Below, piece by piece: positions 42,870-53,640 of a DNA stretch of 64,000 bases. Every line of letters begins with the position of its first letter. The first letter of the stretch is position 1. Both the position numbers and the translations under genes were made by a program. The notes under the pieces were generated by a model. The model searched no databases, had not been told where the DNA came from, and saw only the letters and a program-made list of their open reading frames with translations. The DNA is taken from the NCBI GenBank assembly GCA_012184525.1, contig WOFQ01000034.1:1-64000 (forward strand), written 5' to 3'. This DNA is from Xenoacremonium recifei (Eukaryota; Ascomycota; Sordariomycetes; Hypocreales; Nectriaceae).

Positions 42870-45150
42870 ATGAATTCGTCAATGAACGTTATCCCAAGAG
42901 CTGTATGTTGATCGTTCCAGAAGCACCTTTCTTCCGGCTGAGGCAATACTGACCCTGGAAGTGTCACAATTGTCGCTTGCGCAAGGTAATTTGCAGAGAA
43001 GACTCAAATTTCCGCCAGGAGATATCCTTTGGTGGCTAAGATGTTCTAGATTCGATGCAATCGACAGTCTCCGTGCTCCAACTGCGAGACGTCAAACCTG
43101 ACTTGTCGATCGTCATCAAATACCATCTCCTCACCTCAACCTCCCACAAGGCATTCTGATAAGTATGAAACTTGTTATCGCGCATTCTTCATATCATCTC
43201 CGCATGTTGACTTGATTCTCAGTCAGAAGCAATCCGACCGCAAGCAGATCGAACGGCTACATGAACGTCTCAACGCTGTCGAGGCAGCTATTAAGAATCA
43301 GACAGGACGACAGCTCGAAAGCTTAGTGCCAGTACCCAGTGTCATCGGAGATGATGATGGTACTCGGTCAAACCCATCGGTTTCTCGACCTCCTTCGTTC
43401 GAAGGGGCTTCATCCTTTCGACGTCAGGCACTCCTAGCCAGCCAAGTCACCGAGCTTACATCACCAGAGCTCGCAGGATCTCCTCCCGTACTGGAGCGAC
43501 TTGCTGACTTAGAGACGATCCTCAAAGAACCAACTGAGTCTTCAGACTCAGAAAGGCTTGTCTTGGGTGTTTCTAGAGATAGTGCACTTTGCAACATGAC
43601 GCTCCCCCCTTCTGACTTTGTTATCAGATTGCTTAGGAAGGTCAAAGGTGAGAGCTGGATGACACGAGCATACCTAAAGCGTACACTAATTGGAACTAAA
43701 GATCGCCAATGCCTGTTGTTTCTATTTCATGCTGTTGAAAATCTTGAGCAAGTCGAGGAAGTATGCAGGGACATCTACTTTCCACTAAGACCTCACTCGC
43801 TTGGCACATTGACAATTTTCCATGGAATGCTCCTGATTATCATCGCGGACATACTGAACAATCCACCCGATGAACTCTGTCACGCAGATTTGAAATACGT
43901 TCACGACCTTTGTCGAGTAAACTTCAAGACTGGTGTTGAATCATATGATCTGGTAGCTATTCCTAGCCACGAACACGCTCTAGCCTTATCCATTGCCGTA
44001 GGTCAATCTTTTCTGCGCTATAGAACATATACTGACAGGATGTAGATGACAAACGCCCAGGTGGATGGTGACTTGGCTCTCCACGCCAATCTGACCTCGA
44101 TTGTTGCACGGCATTGCCTCTCCTTGGGCTACCAGCGCGAGGAAATCATATCACAACTACCACGGACGAAAGCATGCCAGGCCCGTCAGCTTTTCTGGCG
44201 TGTTTATATCTTCGATAAAAATCTATCATTGCGCCTGGGGCGTGCACCAGTCATCCAGGACTTCGATATGGACATAAAGCAATGTTCCTTATCATCCGAT
44301 CCCCAATTGCGTCCATGGGACGAAGCGAGCATTGCCTTAATTGAGTTCTCCAAAATCCAAGCTCGTATTTATGAGATGCTCTACTCTCCCGCTTCAGTAG
44401 GGCTAGCTGGGACAGAGAGGGCAACAGTGGTCAACGACCTCGGCCCAAGGCTTACACGATGGTATGACATGTGGCAAAAGATCGATGCTTCAAAGGCATT
44501 ACGTGTCGAAGCCTTTGATATCACTTTTCGACCCGTGGATGTGATGTATTTCTCTGTTCTTACACTTCTTCACCGCGGTGCTACCGCATCTAACTCGGTC
44601 GGAGAGCTTTCGGCAGCTTGTTTCGAGGCTGCTCAGCAGGGCTTGCAAGCCCATTTGGACTACTATGGCCAGGAGTTATCTAAGGATACGAAAGAAACCG
44701 CTCTATCCTATCACAATATCTGGTAAGCAAATTTTCCATCGACCAACTTGAGAGGCTTCCGGCCAACTTTGCTACAGGATCCTGCTTTATTCATCGTTTA
44801 CGCCATATATCGTAGTGTTCTTGCACTGCATTACGAACCTAGCCATTGAGGATCTCGACTTGCTAAAAGCAGTTTTGAAGACCTTGCAGCAACCCAAATA
44901 TTATTGTGAATCCCTGAAACGCCACTTTGAGCTATGTCAAACCCTATGCCGAATAGCAGAAGCCTTCTTGGATTATCGGATGACACTCCTCGAAGAAGTC
45001 GGTGAGATTGCAAATGCGAACTCGATTTTCTCCTTTAATCGTTTAATACCACAAACTGGGACGGATACCGGATCGGATCCGTGGTCGAGTTTAACCATGG
45101 ATGGTTCAGCTATCCATATTGGCGGCATGCCTTTTACCTTGGACGATTGA
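42870..45150 (+). CDS. Zn2Cys6 transcription factor with fungal_trans domain
   Basis: Six exons (42870-42902, 42962-42985, 43050-43162, 43223-43997, 44046-44722, 44778-45150) give 664 residues. The zinc cluster is assembled from exons 1-3 (Cys12, 15, 22, 28, 31, 38; CHNCRLRK plus IRCNRQSPCSNC). KQIERLHERLNAVEAAI is a coiled coil. The regulatory domain contains CLSLGYQRE, RQLFWRVYIFDKNLSLRLGRAP and DFDMDI. Exon 2 is only 24 nt, and intron 4 (48 nt) hides a frame continuation with a stop. It lies upstream of esterase, SDR and amidase genes. Its own promoter and theirs share CCGCGG/CGGGTTCCG words. Confidence 0.88.
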
Positions 45151-45427
45151 CATGGTTGGATGGGATCGAGATAGAATTAGCTGAATACCTTAGGTTCACT
45201 AACACTTGACGACTCTAAGAAGTTTGGCTTGGAGTGCCGACTTAGAATACGCCTTAGGTATAAATCGGAAGCAGAGTTCCGTGGTCTAATCGAATACCCC
45301 CCGCGCTTGAAAAGATGCAGTACCTAACTAACGCGTTGGTATTTGAGTCAAGTCTAAGAAAACAATTCTCCTACGAACACGTAAGTCACGTGTGCTTGCG
45401 CTTTCAGCGACAGCTTAGGCTACCTAT

Positions 45428-46777
45428 TCATGGATGACTTGGAGTGGCTTCAGCAAGTAACCATTCAAAACCAGTGGCCATGTCGTCGAGCGCAGAAGAA
45501 GATTTTGCGAGGCTCGAGAAGAGTCCCCAGAAAGCGTGAGGTAGTCCGCTGTAGACCGTCAATCTTGTGCTAACTCCATATTTGGTCCTCAGTAGTCGCT
45601 CATAAAGCAATCCTTCGTCTCGCAATGGATCCATTCCTGAGTATAGAGTTAAATAGTGCTCTCATTTTCAATAATAGTGATCGACTTACCACAAATCAGG
45701 AAGTGGACAGGCGGAAGCCCTGCATGCCCAGATGGCCAGTTGAAGCAGTTGAAGAGAGGTGAAGATCTGTCGGGATTGTAATTGTCTGCGAGATTGAATT
45801 CAGCGTTTTACTTGCTTCGTTGGATTTTTCTGACTAGAACATATGGCACAGATGCGATCGACAGACTCACCAATCAGGTATTTCAAAGCGACGCTGCCTA
45901 ATCCTGGAGAATCTTTGTTCTGGACATAGCTTCGATATTCCGCTTGGTACTCAGCCGGGACAACCTCTGGCGAGAGAACCGCTGGGACAGCTAGCGAAAT
46001 GCCTGTTATTGAAGGGCAGAGGCCTTCATCGCGTGCTAGGAGGGCAACAACGGCGGCGAGATTCGCCCCAGCCGACTCGCCGTGGATGACAAACCCCTTC
46101 GACAGGTCGGCGCCAAGGCTTTGGGCATTCGCAGCCATCTATAATTTGCCTGTGAGCAAGGAGAGACGTTCGGTTTAAGTTCCATTAGAAAAATGTCTCA
46201 CCCATTTCAAAGAATCCCAGCAGTCATTCACTGGTGTTGGAAATGGATGCTCAGGGGCCAGCCGATAGTCCACACTTAGACAAACGGCACCAAACTTTCT
46301 TACTGCATTAAGGCTGCTCGCTGTTAATAGAAAACTCTGCAAACAAGAGGCAACTTACCAGTTGACTTCTTCTGATTCTGGTGTTCCCATACACCAGCCT
46401 CCGCCGTGGTACATCGCAAAAAGCGGACTGCCTGATGCTGGTGGCTTATTGGGCTGGTATAGAACAGCAATAATCGTTGAGCCATCACGGACTGGGATTT
46501 CGATCCGGCTCCTTTTCACGTCTTGAATATCCACGGAGGTGTTTCCAGCAGACGCCGATGCGTTCTTACTGGGCTGCAAGGATCGGACGACTGAGATAGG
46601 CATCTTAGTGATATCTATGTCCGGGAGAGGTCCCAATCCTGAAAGAAACTAGTAGCATATGTGTGAGCATTTCCTTGAGTCAAGTGTCTAGGCTCTATGG
46701 GTTGTATCAAAGTCATTACTTACCGCCTCGAACTCAGCATCCGGATTCGCATAATCTGTCCATCGTGATGAGTCCAT
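45428..46777 (-). CDS. Alpha/beta hydrolase fold-3 esterase (HSL family)
   Basis: Six exons (46777-46724, 46648-46359, 46316-46202, 46138-45871, 45785-45690, 45636-45428) give 343 residues. Motifs: MYHGGGWCMG (oxyanion hole), LSVDYRLAPEHPFP, VIHGESAGANLAAV with nucleophile Ser in G-x-S-x-G, MDPLRDEGLLY with the Asp, and GLPHAFWG with the His. These are the classical hormone-sensitive-lipase family signatures for short-chain ester or lactone hydrolysis. No signal peptide, so probably cytosolic. Intron 2 is only 42 nt, unusually short. It is convergent with the Zn2Cys6 gene. Confidence 0.87.
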
Positions 46778-47258
46778 GGTACCGAGTAGTACGTTAGCTA
46801 GATAGTTCTTGAGTTTGAACTCAGTTGGTTGCGTATTTCGCCAAATCCTTACTAGATGAAGAAAAGATCAGGTATCAGAGATAACCAACAGGAGCCTAGC
46901 ATAAAGAGGAAGATGCGAATCCAACGTCCGACAGTCATTTTCTAGCAACATCAACTTGGCCCACAACTACTCAGATTGGCCACCGCTTGAACAAGCCTCC
47001 GCGGGACGCGTGGAACACGCGGAATCTCGGGAGCCTTCCTTTTCTGACTCCCCGCCCATCTTCGGGGGCTGCGGAGATTATGGAAAATCACTCGGATGGA
47101 TTTAATCCGTTGAATGAGGATCCTGAAAGTAAAGGCGAGAATAGACAATTGCGATGCAAGGACACGGTTTCCATGGGCACCATAAGGAGGCTAGTCCCAT
47201 AGCGACTCATCCGGTCTTTTGATCTCGACAAAGTTATTCTCATTAATCTCATCCTAAA
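46778..47258. promoter_or_regulatory. Esterase upstream region with GC-rich palindromic words
   Basis: Contains CCGCGGGACGCG and GGAACACGCGGAA between 46999 and 47024, about 220 bases upstream of the esterase ATG, and CCCCGCCC further on. The ankyrin gene ends here on the same strand. Confidence 0.4.
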
Positions 47259-49602
47259 CTAGAATGTTTCTTGTGCATCAAAATACTCATCATCTTTACT
47301 ATTGGTATCTTCCGAATCCTCCTCAATACCACCAGACTCTTCCAGCTCGGTGGAGGCCGCTAAAACCGCATCTAAAAGTGCATTGAATGCCTCCTCGAGT
47401 TCATTTGTTTTGCTCGGCCTATTCTGAAACAAGGCACTTGCAATCATTCCATCGCTGTCCTTTGCATCTATATCAAGCCCTGGAAGACGATGCTGGGCGA
47501 GGATTTGAAACGTGCGAACATCGCCACGCCAAGCAGCATAATGCAGAGCGTTTGAATCATCATTGTCCAGAGCGGTGTGACAGACTTTGTGCTTTAGCAG
47601 CGATTCAATGCATTTGTGGGCATTGCTCCAGATGCTTGCTAGTAGGGCGGTGCAGCCGTTGTCTTCGTTTGCCTCAGCATTTGCCCCATTGTCTAGCAAG
47701 CACTCGAGGGTTGACAGGTTATCAACATTTGCTGCTATCAAAAGAGGTGACTGGCCGTTTCCGGTAGTCTCGTCCAAAGACACGCCATGGTCACGGAGCG
47801 CTTCCACAGTCTCAGCTGTGCTCTCCTGGCTGGCTAGGTGCAGCGGGCTGTAGCTATACATGTCTCGACTGACCTTTGCACCGGCTTTGAACAGTATCTT
47901 GACGCCCAAATATCCATCAGGGTGCGTTACAGCCCCGTGTAGCGGCGTCCTTGCATCCGATCCCAGGGCATTAGCATCAGCTCCAAGGTCTAACAGCACT
48001 CGAACCGCATCCCAGTCCCCTCTGCCGCAGGCCCAGTGAAGTGCAGTCCTTCCGAACTCATCTTTGGCCTTAGCTTCTAAAGCACTCTTGTGAGGAAATT
48101 GCCTAACAAGATCTTCCAAGTCTCTCGCTCCTGGGAAACGTAGGATAGAGCGGGTTATCTCAGGAAGCTGTACCTCTTCAATGTACTCTCGAACCTTGAG
48201 CAGCTGGTACATTTCCGTGTCCAAGTCTTGAGAACGGTCGAGTTTAGCGATGGAGAGACGGGAGAGGTAGTGCGTAGCGGTCTCGCCGTCATCGTTTTCC
48301 TCGTCAATACCTCCGCCAACTGAGACGAGGAATTTAACAACATCAATGTGACCCCACCTCACAGCCCAGAATAGCGGATTCGTGCCGTCTGTGTCTCGAA
48401 CATCTCGAACCCGCCATGGAGCTTCTCTATATAGCAGCTGGACCAGTCTCAAATCCCCATCGGAGCAGGCACTGAAGAGAGGATTGTCTGTCCATTGGAC
48501 CCTGTTCTTCAGTACCAGGAGCATTTCCGGATTTCTGCCTAAAACCCTTCTGAAGTAGCAATGGATCGAGTATTGTAAAAACCAGATGGGAAAAATATAA
48601 GTGAAATGGGCGCGAGCTTGGTGCTTCGTTTTGCAATCTGGGTCACACTGAGTATCGCTTCTCGGCCAGCCTGTATATCGGAGAAACAGAGAGCCCAAGA
48701 TGTACGACCTACTGCTCCATCTCGATGAGGAGGAGTCGCTGGAGTGACATGGACATTTGCATTCCTCGGAGCATGCCATGTGTCGCGCAGTGGTGAACTG
48801 AATTGTGTTGTATGTCTTCGATACGCATCTTGGGGGTGGCAGTGGAGTGCTTTGCCCTGATGTTGGATACGAGTCTGTTGTTCCCTGTGTGTTTGCCATG
48901 AAGCTGTCAAGCTTGACATCAACTCTGGACATGAATTGCTGAAACAAATCCGCAAACTCTTCCCCAGAATCCGTGAACCTCTGGACGTCATTTCGGAATA
49001 CAGTAAGCTCATTCCTGGTCTCAGTCAGGTTCGAGCCCAAAGCATCCAGCCGATTGGTGACATGATTGTGTCGCTCAGCGCCAACGGCAGCTGCAGAGAG
49101 GATATCGAGTTCAACACGAGCGGATCTAATGCTATAGAGTGGCTTTTAATAAGAGTATAAGTGAAGAGGGTGACAGAACATACACATCATGTGTGACAAG
49201 GAGAGAATTGATGTCCTCCCGCACGCCTCGAATGCGCCTCTTGAGGGATTCAATTCCGCCTTCTTTCCGTACCCATTCAAATTTTTGCTTGAGCTTCTTG
49301 AAAGAAGACAGTCGCTCCAGGGTGTCATTTAGTAGGGTGACATGCTCGTTTGCCCTTCGTAGATGTTCGGAGAGAGCTCCCGATAGAGTGGCGTCCTGCT
49401 GCGATGCGGCTGCGATAGCCGTTTCGGCATTTTTGATCTGGTCCAGAATGACACGCAAGTCCTCGATCTCGTTCCGAAGGGCTAGTAAATCCTCGGGGCA
49501 ATTGGACCATCTCGAACAGATTCTATTCAGGCGCTGGACACCGCGCGTAGAGACATCCAAGACTCCCACAGCGCCAGAGATGATGCCGAATACCTCAGCC
49601 AT
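47259..49602 (-). CDS. HeLo-like N-terminal domain protein with ankyrin repeats
   Basis: Two exons (49602-49184, 49131-47259) give 763 residues. The N-terminus (MAEVFGIISGAVGVLDVSTRG, then helices up to about residue 150 including EDLLALRNEIEDLRVIL) is the Helo_like_N type found at the front of fungal STAND proteins. Next comes a Ser/Cys-rich segment (CSEECKCPCHSSDSSSSRW) and a hydrophobic piece (FTYIFPIWFLQYSIHCYF). The C-terminal half has about eight ankyrin repeats, e.g. GRTALHWACGRGDWDAVRVL, TPLHGAVTHPDG and YSPLHLASQE, then an acidic tail. There is no NACHT or NB-ARC between. HeLo-like domains act in regulated cell death and non-self recognition; ankyrins would sense or bind a partner. 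Confidence 0.82.
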
Positions 49603-50075
49603 GCTGGTGGTTATCTACCGGTGCACTCTACATTCCAAGAGGTCACAAGTGAGTGGTTTTTCTGCGGTCACTTTGTCGAAGCGAGTGCCTAAAGCGCATG
49701 GGAGGCCTCTGATAGGCTCTACATGGTTCAGAGTCAGCCTATTGTAACGGTTACATTGGGGTAGATGTGCATGTGCGGGCTAAAAATCAGCCGGTCCCAA
49801 GGTCAGCTCAGCCCAAACACAACCCACCCCAGCCTCAACTCAGGCTCTACCAGAGCTCAGAACCAACTCAGCCTAGAGCGGCGGGATGTCAGCTCTAGAA
49901 GTTGAAACAAAAATCAATTCAGTATATTCGGCTTTCGCCTCTGACTATTCCGGCCTTCTCCAACCACGGTACTTAGAACACGGTTGCCCAGTGAAAGAAT
50001 TTTGCTGCAAGCTATATTTTCACGGCATCAAACCTCCCCTTCCTTCTAATCATGTAGTGGTGTCAGAACAACCCA
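49603..50075. other. Intergenic, short CTCAGCC repeats
   Basis: 49800-49890 is rich in variations on AACTCAGCC/GCTCAG (at least six copies in 80 bases), a local low-complexity repeat upstream of the HeLo-like gene. No coding call. Confidence 0.35.
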
Positions 50076-50982
50076 TCAAAATTGACTTGGCAGTCTCGTC
50101 GCGCCATCAACTCGAATTACTTCGCCATTCAACATGACATTCTCAATGGTGTGCATGACGAGGGCACTGAATTCCTCGGGCCGTCCCGGGCGAGACGGGA
50201 ACTCTATTGACTTGGTCACTTTGTCCCACAAGTTATAGTCTCCCAGGGGCTTCGTCAACCCTGTTTCAAATAGACCTGGAGCAAAAGTCACCACTCTGAT
50301 CCCAAACTTGGACAGCTCGCGCGCAAGCGGGAGAGTCATGCTGACAATGGCCCCCTTGGATGCGGCATAGGTGAGGAGACCAGGCTGACCTTCAAATGCG
50401 GCAAGACTCGCAACCATGATAATCACTCCGCGTTCGCCATCAGCTCCTTCGGGCTCTGCGGTGGTTAGATCTGGCAAAGCTTGTCGAATGAGATCTATTG
50501 TGCCTCGAAGGTTGATATTTAGAGTTTTGTCGACATGATCGATGGAAAAGGGGTTACCCTCTCCATCAATAATCTTGTGTTGTTAGCAATATCCTTCAAC
50601 TCCATGAAAGTTCTAGGTGAGGGAGAATCACGTACCGGTTGAGGAACAGAAATGCCTGCGGCGGGGATAATTCCCCCAAGTGGTTTTCCTGATTCCTTGG
50701 ACCACTTCGTCACGCCCGAGATAGCCGCTGCAATGCTGTCGGTTGACGCGACATTGACTGTGAAGAATTTGACATTGGAGCCCAACTCATCACTGACAAG
50801 TCTCCCAAGTTCTTCGTTCAGATCAAGGACGGCTGCATTGCCACAACGCTGAACGATATCTTTTACGCATGCTTTCCCTAGGCCGGAGACACTGCTGAGA
50901 TGTTACTACGAGATCCTCAGGGAAGAAGGGTCATGTTTAGTCACCCTCCAGAGATAATAAATGTTCGGCCTTGGATCTTCAT
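50076..50982 (-). CDS. Short-chain dehydrogenase, HSD10/HCD2-like
   Basis: Three exons (50982-50945, 50894-50636, 50573-50076) give 264 residues. GRTFIISGGSVSGLGKACV is the NAD loop (joined across intron 1), LDLNEELG marks NAD preference (Asp after strand 2), IIPAAGIS is the NAG-like strand 4, VIIMVASLAAFEG carries the Ser, and LTYAASKGAIVS the Tyr-Lys pair. PGLFETGLT and FPSRPGRPEEFSALV are typical of type-10 17-beta-HSD/3-hydroxyacyl-CoA dehydrogenases. The NAD-dependent enzyme may oxidise a hydroxyacyl or alcohol product of the adjacent esterase/amidase. The promoter contains CGCGCTTTCCGCG, also found before the broken SDR gene. Confidence 0.88.
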
Positions 50983-51565
50983 ACTTTTCTTGCTGCAATG
51001 TACGTGATCGGGATTGTTCAGACAGAATTTTGAAATGCTATAACTCGTTTTGAGGAAGTGTATCTTAAAACCTGGGAAGAGGCTCGACGATTGTTTTGCC
51101 CCGTAAATGGTCCGCGCTTTCCGCGGGCATGAGTCGAGGAGGAGAAAAGGAGGTTTGGATGCCCACCGATCAAAGTTTTCCAGAAAATTGTAAAGGCGTA
51201 TACGTAAGGTAATTCGAGAAGAACTAAGAATAAGTGAGAGCTGCATCTAATGGGGTAGAATAAACAACAACAAAAATTTGCTTGCTCCAAGGCTAGGATA
51301 AATGATTCTTCCGCCTTTGCATATGCTTCCCTGCAAAATGTCGGCTACTAGTGAATATGAGTTTCGCATTTTTTTTTATAATGAATGATTGTTACAGACA
51401 TTGAGATATGCACTAGATGCTTATTTACAACCGCCGTTTGATACTTCTCACAAGGATTCCATAACAACTCCTTAGGCAGAACCGAATAACGTCAGGTAGA
51501 AGCCTTTCCTTCTACGCGTTGTTGAACAGGTGATCATCCTCTTGGCGTCTCACTGATCTCCCCAA
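50983..51565. promoter_or_regulatory. SDR upstream region with CGCGCTTTCCGCG
   Basis: The 13-mer CGCGCTTTCCGCG at 51114-51126 lies about 130 bases upstream of the SDR ATG and recurs at 52141-52153. A T-run follows near 51370. No other coding frame. Confidence 0.4.
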
Positions 51566-51901
51566 TTACCACAGTTTTGGTCCTTTCAACATCCCCGCGT
51601 ATGACTTGAGGCCTCGGGCCACCATCTGAACACCCTCTACTGACCATCCTAATCCCGGCGGGCCTTTCATGTCTGAGGAGATTATCGGGACGCCACTCGC
51701 ATATCGTGGCTTAGAAGCATATGCAGAAATGCCCCATACTGCAGCGCATAGTACTATCGTCTCGAGACATAGGAGAAGATAGTTCTCTCCTTGGATGAAT
51801 CCTTGACGGGGTAAGAAGGTAAGTTCAAGAAGAGGAGTTAGATCATTTCCAGGCAGTACAGAAGAAAAGATCCAGGGGAGCAAACGGAGCAAGTATTGAG
51901 A
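51566..51901 (-). pseudogene. Orphan fragment, P450-N-terminus-like membrane segment
   Basis: An open frame of about 110 codons without a usable ATG. It has a hydrophobic segment (NYLLLCLETIVLCAAVWGISAYA), then KPRYASGVPIIS and a basic stretch ending GMLKGPKLW and a stop. The order membrane anchor, then KPRYxxGVPxI, resembles the extreme N-terminus of microsomal fungal cytochrome P450s. No heme-binding or I-helix sequence follows. It may be a relic of a lost P450 or chance. Weak support. Confidence 0.25.
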
Positions 51902-52428
51902 GCAATCATTCTCATATTGTAGATGGTTTTTACTTAACTAATCTCAGAAGAGTGTGTAGATCACTTTTACATAACGGACTTAGGGGTAACGGACTCTACG
52001 GCGCGCAATACCAATGATCAACCGGACTCCCATTCCACCCCTTGAAGGTTGTTGTTGAAGAGCTTGTCAAGCTTCGAGTCGACCTTTGTTGTAGGGATTG
52101 CCGATTCAAATCTATGGCGCAACCGGTCGCACGCGGAACACGCGCTTTCCGCGCGCACGCTTTATACCTTCTCTAGTCCGCCGGCTTTAATGTAGTGCGG
52201 CACGCTCATGTGTCCGATTAGGTCTTAAACCGAGATCGCCGGCTTCTTCGGATCCCTACACGTGAGGCTGTTGGCCTTCTCTGAGCGTGCCGTAAGCATG
52301 CATGTTAGGCGTAAGGCGGTGACGTCAAGACAATAAATGGCATGTATCAGAGCTACGGCTCTATACCACCATGTGAATCTCTGCCCACTTGTCCCGTTTC
52401 CCTCTTCTATCCTCGTTTTATTTTGAAA
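51902..52428. promoter_or_regulatory. Upstream region of broken SDR gene
   Basis: Carries ACGCGGAACACGCGCTTTCCGCGCGC at about 52131-52156, two overlapping GC-rich words shared with 34037, 47012 and 51114. No gene recognised. Confidence 0.4.
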
Positions 52429-53442
52429 ATGGCATTCTCATCGAAGCTACTCGCCGGGAAAGTCGGTCTCGTCACTGGCGCCGGCTCGCCTCATGGAATT
52501 GGGAGGTCACTGGTCCTTGGCTTAGCGGCTGCTGGTGCTTGAGCTGTATATGCCACTGACCTAACACTTGCCCACATTGCATCCCTACAGACGGCAGTAA
52601 AGGAGAGTGGCTCAACGTGCAAGGTTCATGGCGAGTTACTAGACGTAACGTCAGAGGAACAGACTATTAGTGTTGTGAAAAAGGTTGTCGCCGAGTACGG
52701 GCGAATGGACTTTTACTTTGCCAATGCTGGCGTTGGTACATACAGGTGGTACTTCTCTATATCGCATTGAGGAATTCCAAGGTTGACTATTTACAGGCCA
52801 CTACAAGATACAGATGCTGCTTTCTATGATCGTATCAACTCTATTATGCAGCGCTCCTTCTTCTTGGCTCTCAGGTACGGTGGCCAGGCAATGAGCGCAA
52901 CATCAGAAGAGAAGAAGCAACCCGGGGGCTCGATCGTAGGCACCAGTTCTATGGCGGGGGTAATAGGTGGCGTGTCCGATATTTCGTACTGTGAGTGACT
53001 CTGACTTCTGACTTCTGGCGAGCAAGCTGACAAATTCGCAGCAACTGCTAAGGCGGCTGTCGGAGTCATGGTAAAGTCCGGCGCAGTCCAGCTATCATCT
53101 ACCAACGTCCGGGTCAACGCGATCTCCCCAGGCTTCATCAAAACGAGCATCATCGCTACCTCGCAGTATATTCTGGAAGGTAAGTCATACGACAAAGAGC
53201 TCGACAAAGAGAAAGCCATCAACATCTTTGATGCTGTATTGGGGGACCAGGGGCCAAAGCAGCCAAAGTATTACTATGAACGGATTCCAGGCCCGGAAGA
53301 GATCTCCAACATTGGTATTTTCCTTGCTTCAGATCTGTCCGCGTCGATCAATGGTCAGAACATTGTTGCAGACAGCGGCAAGACTGTCGCTGCCCTTGGG
53401 GAAACGGTCATTGGTTCCGTTAAGCCAATGACTCCTTTTTAG
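52429..53442 (+). pseudogene. Short-chain dehydrogenase gene with in-frame TGA
   Basis: Three exons (52429-52745, 52797-52990, 53042-53442) form a 303-codon frame, with TGA at codon 38 (52540-52542). Around it the SDR is intact: LVTGAGSPHGIGRSLV, then after the stop AVYATDLTL, FANAGVG, IVGTSSMAGVIGG, SYSTAKAAVGVM with the Tyr-Lys pair, VRVNAISPGFI and the C-terminus. The stop falls where many homologues have GARAVYA, so CGA to TGA is a likely origin. Splice sites are good. A start downstream would remove the cofactor loop, so the copy is probably non-functional unless the base is an error. Confidence 0.75.
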
Positions 53443-53640
53443 CTATTAGCTAGAGCCTTACGCCTTTTTGGGTTTGTTTACACGATTAGGATCGATCATA
53501 AGAAATGAAAGAGAGTGCAATAATCCAAAACACTATAGACTGGGCCTCTATTTAGCTAGTGAGCCGGTAAAGAAGACTATCTATGGCCATTGATCAAGAC
53601 ATCCATACATGGAAGTCCTCACTTCTTCCAAAATTTACTC

